A stretch of 33,970 nt of DNA from NCBI GenBank assembly GCA_030123805.1, contig JASJXV010000021.1:1-33970 (forward strand), in the 5' to 3' direction. The first letter of the stretch is position 1. Each line of letters starts with the position of its first letter. Origin of the DNA: Gammaproteobacteria bacterium (GTDB lineage Bacteria > Pseudomonadota > Gammaproteobacteria > Pseudomonadales > Azotimanducaceae). The notes under the pieces were generated by a model. It made no database searches and was not told the DNA's origin. It saw nothing but the letters and a program-made list of their open reading frames with translations. Position numbers and translations under genes: made by a program. Of this stretch, positions 30,878 through 33,970 are shown piece after piece.

Positions 30878-32211
30878 GTGCACCCATCTACAAGAGCTAT
30901 ATGACCGATGCCCTGGGGCCTCTGCCTTTTTGTCCCGGTTGTGGCCACGAGCGTTTGCTGAAAGACCTGGACCGGGCACTGGTAAAATTACAAACCGATC
31001 CTGCAAAGGTGGTGATAGTTACCGATATAGGCTGTATCGGGTTAGCAGACAGGTATTTTGTAGCCAATGCTTTTCATGGTCTGCATGGCCGTTCACTAAC
31101 CTATGCGACAGGGTTGAAGCTGGCCCGACCGGAACTGACAGTAATCGTGTTAATGGGTGACGGTGGTTGCGGGATCGGTGGCACCCACCTCCTTAATGCT
31201 GCCCGCCGTAATGTCGATATCACCCTGATTGTTGCCAACAACTTCAACTATGGTATGACGGGGGGGCAGCATTCAGTGACCACGCCCGGCGGTGCATTTA
31301 CGGCCACAACGCCAGCCGGGAATATAGAGGCTGCCATGGATATTTGCGCCACGGTGGCAGGGGCTGGCGCTACCTGGGTGTATCGCGGCATTGGCTATGA
31401 AAATGATCTCCCCGATCGGATTGTCGAGGGTGTAAGGCACCCTGGATTTGCACTGCTGGATGTGTGGGAACTCTGCACCGCCTACTACATGCCGCGTAAT
31501 CAGTACAACAAGAAGGAACTCTATAACCTGGTGGAAAAATCAGGATTTGAAACGGGTCTGCTGGTGAACAAGACGCGACCTGAGTTTGGTGCAGAGTATC
31601 GCAAGCAGTCCAGTCATCTTGCAGCGGTCAGGCAACTGGACATCCTGGAGCAGGGGTTTGATCACGCATTAGAGCGGCAGACAGGCATAGTCATCGCGGG
31701 CAGTGCAGGTCAGAAAATTCGTTCGGCTGCCGGTATATTTTCCATGGCAGGAATGCTTTCGGGTCTGCATGCAACGCAGAAAGATGATTATCCCATTACG
31801 GTAATGACTGGTCACTCGGTGTCTGAGGTCAACCTGTCGCCGACGCGGATTGAGTATTCTGCAATTGATTCCCCGGATTACTTCCTGGTGTTTTCGGAGG
31901 ACGGATTGAAGAAAACTCACACCTGGATCGGCAAGCTGCCCACCACCTGTCTTTTGATGGTTGACGAAGAACTTGCGCTGCCTGATACAAATGCGCATCT
32001 GGTAAAACTGCCGTTTGGTCAAGCTGCGAAAGATGTGGGCAGACTCTCCATCGGGATCATCGCGCTGGCAGCAATGCTGAAGCAATCCGAACTCTTTCCA
32101 CTGGCAGCGCTGAGGACTTCAATTACACGTTATCAGCCATCTGCCGTTGCAGAAATCAATTGCAAGGCTATGGATCGAGGTATGGCGCTTATTTCCCGGA
32201 CGGACGACTAA
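30874..32211 (+). CDS. korB: 2-oxoacid:ferredoxin oxidoreductase, beta-gamma fusion subunit
   Basis: 445 residues. Residues 1 to about 260 form the TPP-binding beta subunit: FCPGCGHERLL, VTDIGCIGLADRY, and the TPP/Mg motif GDGGCGIGG (95-103) with N122-N123. Cysteines C20, C23, C54 and C201 match the [4Fe-4S] ligand spacing of 2-oxoglutarate:ferredoxin oxidoreductase beta chains. Residues about 265-445 form a gamma domain: GIVIAGSAGQKIRSAAGIFS, PITVMTGHSVSEVNLSPTRI and YSAIDSPDYFLVF. More often gamma is a separate gene or is fused to the N-terminus of alpha; here it follows beta. No ferredoxin-like delta subunit is encoded nearby. The electron carrier is not adjacent. Confidence 0.88.
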   Translation: MSAPIYKSYMTDALGPLPFCPGCGHERLLKDLDRALVKLQTDPAKVVIVTDIGCIGLADRYFVANAFHGLHGRSLTYATGLKLARPELTVIVLMGDGGCGIGGTHLLNAARRNVDITLIVANNFNYGMTGGQHSVTTPGGAFTATTPAGNIEAAMDICATVAGAGATWVYRGIGYENDLPDRIVEGVRHPGFALLDVWELCTAYYMPRNQYNKKELYNLVEKSGFETGLLVNKTRPEFGAEYRKQSSHLAAVRQLDILEQGFDHALERQTGIVIAGSAGQKIRSAAGIFSMAGMLSGLHATQKDDYPITVMTGHSVSEVNLSPTRIEYSAIDSPDYFLVFSEDGLKKTHTWIGKLPTTCLLMVDEELALPDTNAHLVKLPFGQAAKDVGRLSIGIIALAAMLKQSELFPLAALRTSITRYQPSAVAEINCKAMDRGMALISRTDD

Positions 32212-32363
32212 TCCGGATATCAGAGGTTATTCATCATCCAGTACTATCATTGCATAGTATAGTTTCGTATATGCCGCGATGATATCGCTAAAAAATAGTC
32301 ACAAAACTTCACAAAAAATTGCGTTATATCAATCTTTCCTGCGTATTTTCGAAGTAAATTCAG

Positions 32364-32381
32364 GTAACAATTATTTGTTAC
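32364..32381. promoter_or_regulatory. Perfect GTAACAA palindrome upstream of the 45-residue membrane protein
   Basis: GTAACAA-TTAT-TTGTTAC is a perfect 7-base inverted repeat, with a further GTTACA at 32393-32398. It lies about 65-80 bases before the small protein start in an AT-rich, promoter-like region. The GTAACA core is the same as in the OmpR-type repeats at 16978-17013, so the OmpR-like regulator is a candidate binder. Spacing and orientation differ, so this is only suggestive. Confidence 0.35.
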
Positions 32382-32446
32382 AACTGCATGAGGTTACAGC
32401 TTAACTAGAAGCTGTAAATTAACCGATCAAAAAGAGAGTTTTTTTT

Positions 32447-32584
32447 ATGATTGAATTAGTAACAAAGTCATGGATGACTATGTTGGATAGTGTTAAGAAC
32501 GACTCCAGTCGCGTGATACATACCGTGATCACCATTATTTGCCTGATTAGTCTTGTCGCCTATTTTTCAATTCTGAATAGCTAG
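32447..32584 (+). CDS. 45-residue single-pass membrane protein
   Basis: A short frame that length cutoffs miss. ATG 32447 follows AAAGAGAG (32431-32438) at about eight bases. The N-terminal half is soluble and amphipathic (MIELVTKSWMTMLDSVKNDS), then a basic pair (SRVIHT), then one hydrophobic helix (VITIICLISLVAYFSIL) and the stop at 32582-32584. Its own AT-rich upstream region of about 230 bases, holding a GTAACAA palindrome and a TACTAT/ATAGTA inverted repeat at 32242-32259, argues for an independently regulated gene. No homologue is known to me. Small membrane proteins of this type are often stress-induced; that is inference. Confidence 0.6.
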   Translation: MIELVTKSWMTMLDSVKNDSSRVIHTVITIICLISLVAYFSILNS

Positions 32585-32687
32585 TCTGCACCCGTAGCAA
32601 GCACCACCTGCCAAAAACTGATTGTTTTTATGGTGATTAGGCGATAGCGTTGGCGAATCTGGTTGCGTGTTAATCGGTGGTCGTCAT

Positions 32688-33200
32688 ATGGGTCTATTAA
32701 ATCACGTTAGAATTCAGCGATGTGCAGGCATGTCTGGTGTTCTCATTGCAGCGCTTGTGTCCGTTGCGTTTTCGGTGGGGTGCTCGTCTACGCCAGGAGA
32801 CCGGGGCATGGCGACCAGCCAATATCCGGATAGCGCAACTGAAATAGTTCCAAAAAATCGGTTGTCAGCCGAACAAACCGATGCGCAGCGACTGACTGAG
32901 TTGACTGAACAGAGTCGAAAGGATCTGGCGTCCCGGCTTAAAGTGAAGCCAGCGACTATCACCGTCATCGAGGCCCGGCATGTCGTCTGGCCCGACAGCA
33001 GCGCTGGTTGCCCGAAGCCCGGGTATTTCTACACGCAGATGCTGACTCCAGGCGTGTTGATTCGCCTGAAGGTCAATGATCGGACCTATCAATATCATAG
33101 CGGGCGTAGAGGTGCAGCGGTCTATTGCGAAAAGCCCACCCCGCTCGCGGGAAAGCGGGGTCAGGTCTTGCCTTTTGCCTTTCTCGGATTGTCACGATAA
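32688..33200 (+). CDS. Putative lipoprotein with a conserved GCP...YtQ..tPG domain
   Basis: 170 residues from ATG 32688 (GTG 32667 is also in frame). A basic N-terminus and hydrophobic stretch (GVLIAALVSVAFSVGCSST) end in a Cys that fits a lipobox with an unusual -3 Ser. The following segment is low-complexity and polar. The C-terminal domain (about residues 95-150) reads VVWPDSSAGCPKPGYFYTQM, LTPGVLIRLKVND and TYQYHSG...AVYCEKP, with two Cys that could pair. This WPDxSxGCPxPG pattern is a widespread uncharacterised envelope domain in my memory. The last 20 or so residues are encoded by a REP-like repeat and probably do not belong to the ancestral protein. Confidence 0.65.
   Translation: MGLLNHVRIQRCAGMSGVLIAALVSVAFSVGCSSTPGDRGMATSQYPDSATEIVPKNRLSAEQTDAQRLTELTEQSRKDLASRLKVKPATITVIEARHVVWPDSSAGCPKPGYFYTQMLTPGVLIRLKVNDRTYQYHSGRRGAAVYCEKPTPLAGKRGQVLPFAFLGLSR
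33139..33180 (+). repeat. REP-like element, copy 1 (overlaps the lipoprotein 3' end)
   Basis: CCCCGCT (33139-33145) and AGCGGGG (33154-33160) form a perfect 7-base hairpin, followed by GGGGTCAGGTCTTGCCTTTT starting at 33157. The same core recurs in opposite orientation at 33291-33272 and in diverged form near 33708 and 33779, and a RAYT remnant lies at the right edge. Hairpin plus flanking conserved tail is the structure of a RAYT-associated REP. Confidence 0.6.
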
Positions 33201-33271
33201 ACAAACCGGATTGGGGTTTTCCAGCATAGGTGATCTCCGCAGAATGGGCGAATAGAATCAGTCGGTATCCC

Positions 33272-33291
33272 AAAAGGCGCGGCCTGACCCC
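33272..33291 (-). repeat. REP-like element, copy 2, opposite orientation
   Basis: Read on the minus strand this is GGGGTCAGGCCGCGCCTTTT, matching copy 1 in 17 of 20 positions. With copy 1 it forms a head-to-head pair about 110 bases apart, as in bacterial interspersed mosaic elements. It lies between the lipoprotein and the PilZ gene. Confidence 0.6.
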
Positions 33292-33305
33292 TTTTACTCT
33301 CGAGC

Positions 33306-33629
33306 CTATTCGATGTCAGGCTCAAACATACGAATCCAGGCGTCAAAATCAGGGCTTTCTCTATCCAGCAACAATCCTGCACGACATCCGTGATCATCCA
33401 GGCACCAGCGTACTTCACCTTCCAGACGATAGAGGACAGAGGACAAGTCGAGTCGCAGACCCAGAACAGTGGCAGGCGGCAGAAGCAGGCCAGTTACTAA
33501 TTTCAGTCCGTTTTGCGATACATCCAGAGTTCGACAGGACATGGATGTCTGGTTCAGATCAGGATTTTCCTGACACTGAATGACATCAACAAAAACATCT
33601 TCTTCACGTTCGATCCGTTCCGGACGCAT
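33306..33629 (-). CDS. PilZ-domain protein with degenerate c-di-GMP motif
   Basis: 107 residues from ATG 33629; a GTG at 33659 would add ten residues. The fold pattern is PilZ-like: RPERIEREEDVFVDVIQ at the N-terminus, CRTLDVSQNGLKLVTGLLLP with the DxSxxG motif, then VLGLRLDLSSVLYRLEGEVR and WCLDDHGCRAGLLLD. The RxxxR half of the c-di-GMP signature is not properly spaced: Arg residues sit three apart instead of four. Binding is therefore uncertain. It ends near the second REP copy. A role in surface or motility signalling would be the family default, but no target is visible nearby. Confidence 0.65.
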   Translation of the reverse strand: MRPERIEREEDVFVDVIQCQENPDLNQTSMSCRTLDVSQNGLKLVTGLLLPPATVLGLRLDLSSVLYRLEGEVRWCLDDHGCRAGLLLDRESPDFDAWIRMFEPDIE

Positions 33630-33707
33630 AGCCTTTATTTCCCTCAGCGCAATAAACACATGGTGTTTTTTAGTTATTGTCTTCCGATTCCACCCGGTGT
33701 AAGTATT

Positions 33708-33719
33708 GCAAGACTTGAC
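33708..33719 (-). repeat. Diverged REP-like core, copy 3
   Basis: On the minus strand this is GTCAAGTCTTGC, one base different from the GTCAGGTCTTGC in copy 1 at 33160-33171. It lies within the extended tail of the RAYT remnant. Confidence 0.4.
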
Positions 33720-33778
33720 TCAATTTCGCCAGTTTATAACAGATTCCTGTAAAGCAAAACAAGAACACAGCCAATAAT

Positions 33779-33794
33779 GGGGTCAAGTCTTGAC
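33779..33794 (+). repeat. REP-like core, copy 4, at the end of the RAYT remnant
   Basis: GGGGTCAAGTCTTGAC contains the palindrome GTCAAG-T-CTTGAC. On the minus strand it encodes the QDLTP end of the RAYT remnant, the usual place where such a repeat abuts its transposase. Confidence 0.5.
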
Positions 33795-33970
33795 TTAATA
33801 CCTTTAAATCCTCGGCTGCCTGCCTATCTTCTTGCATTAAACGGTTGAATCTCCCTATCGTCTGCGACACCGTCGAGTAATGGCCAACACTGAACATATC
33901 CGCCATCTCTGTCAGTTTGGCTCTAGCCGTATCCTGACATCATTTCATCGCTAACCAGCGCTGGATATTT

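Larger units (their letters stand above)
33670..33970 (-). pseudogene. Decayed C-terminus of a REP-associated tyrosine transposase (RAYT)
   Basis: On the minus strand the right edge reads NIQRWLAMK-stop-CQDTARAKLTEM and continues into ADMFSVGHYSTVSQTIGRFN, RLMQEDRQAAEDLKVLSQDLTP. The GHYSTVSxxI helix is the DnaA/HTH-like tail found at the end of many RAYT proteins, and such genes commonly end at QDLTP where a REP begins. Here an in-frame TGA at 33940-33942 breaks the gene. The usual end is lost, so the frame runs through the REP core to 33670. The catalytic HUH domain would lie beyond the window edge. Family assignment is from memory of the pattern. Confidence 0.5.

Noticed and set aside
32242-32259. 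TACTAT-CATTGC-ATAGTA inverted repeat as a terminator of the oxidoreductase operon
   Set aside because: The stem has almost no GC and no T-run follows, so it is unlikely to terminate transcription. It is mentioned only with the small protein's upstream region.
1-33970. CRISPR arrays, tRNA and rRNA genes, integrase attachment sites
   Set aside because: No regularly spaced repeats, no cloverleaf-like tRNA ends and no rRNA-like stretches were noticed on reading either strand. A covariance-model scan could still find small RNAs.

Overview
The window looks like chromosomal DNA of a heterotrophic gammaproteobacterium. The main reasons are an EnvZ/OmpR-like pair with OmpR-type binding sites, a proteobacterial sigma/anti-sigma pair, CoA-centred catabolic genes, and REP sequences next to a REP-associated tyrosine transposase (RAYT) remnant. 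No rRNA, tRNA, CRISPR array or intact insertion sequence was seen. The genus cannot be fixed from the sequence alone.

Layout. 1-2.7 kb: edge of an unknown minus-strand gene, a homocysteine S-methyltransferase, a SAM methyltransferase and a convergent thioesterase. 2.7-4.2 kb: a small membrane protein divergent from an ECF-type sigma factor and its putative membrane anti-sigma partner. 4.2-12.3 kb: acyl-CoA/catabolic block. It contains a crotonase and a family III CoA-transferase transcribed back to back, both apparently with their C-terminal domain moved to the N-terminus. It also has an amidohydrolase, two translationally coupled family III CoA-transferases of which only one keeps the catalytic Asp, a serine recombinase whose catalytic residues are mostly replaced, and a two-domain VOC protein. 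12.4-14.7 kb: nucleoside hydrolase, a thioredoxin-like [2Fe-2S] ferredoxin behind an FNR/FixK-type box, and a beta-carbonic anhydrase.

14.8-25.4 kb: the centrepiece. An EnvZ/OmpR-like two-component system (minus strand) is divergent from a tandem universal stress protein and a nine-gene Mrp-type cation/proton antiporter cluster (plus strand), with OmpR-type TTGTAACA repeats in the shared promoter region. Gene order is E-F-G-(DUF4040/MbhE/MnhB fusion)-C-D1-D2-small membrane protein-D3. This resembles the archaeal Mbh/Mrp order more than the textbook mrpABCDEFG operon, and there are three separate proton-channel subunits and no full-length MrpA. The fusion gene has no usable ATG and seems to begin at ATC behind a strong ribosome binding site. 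The simplest reading is an envelope- or osmotic-stress-controlled Na+/H+ (pH) homeostasis unit, with carbonic anhydrase as a possible functional neighbour.

25.5-32.2 kb: acyl-CoA dehydrogenase, an L-isoaspartyl methyltransferase with an export/anchor segment, a fragment of a Rieske dioxygenase alpha subunit, a GAF protein with a membrane tail, a four-helix membrane protein, a probable small pseudogene with four in-frame stops, and a 2-oxoacid:ferredoxin oxidoreductase made of alpha plus a beta-gamma fusion. 32.2-34.0 kb: a 45-residue membrane protein missed by length cutoffs, a lipoprotein whose C-terminus is written by a REP sequence, a degenerate PilZ protein, further REP copies and a decayed RAYT C-terminus at the right edge.
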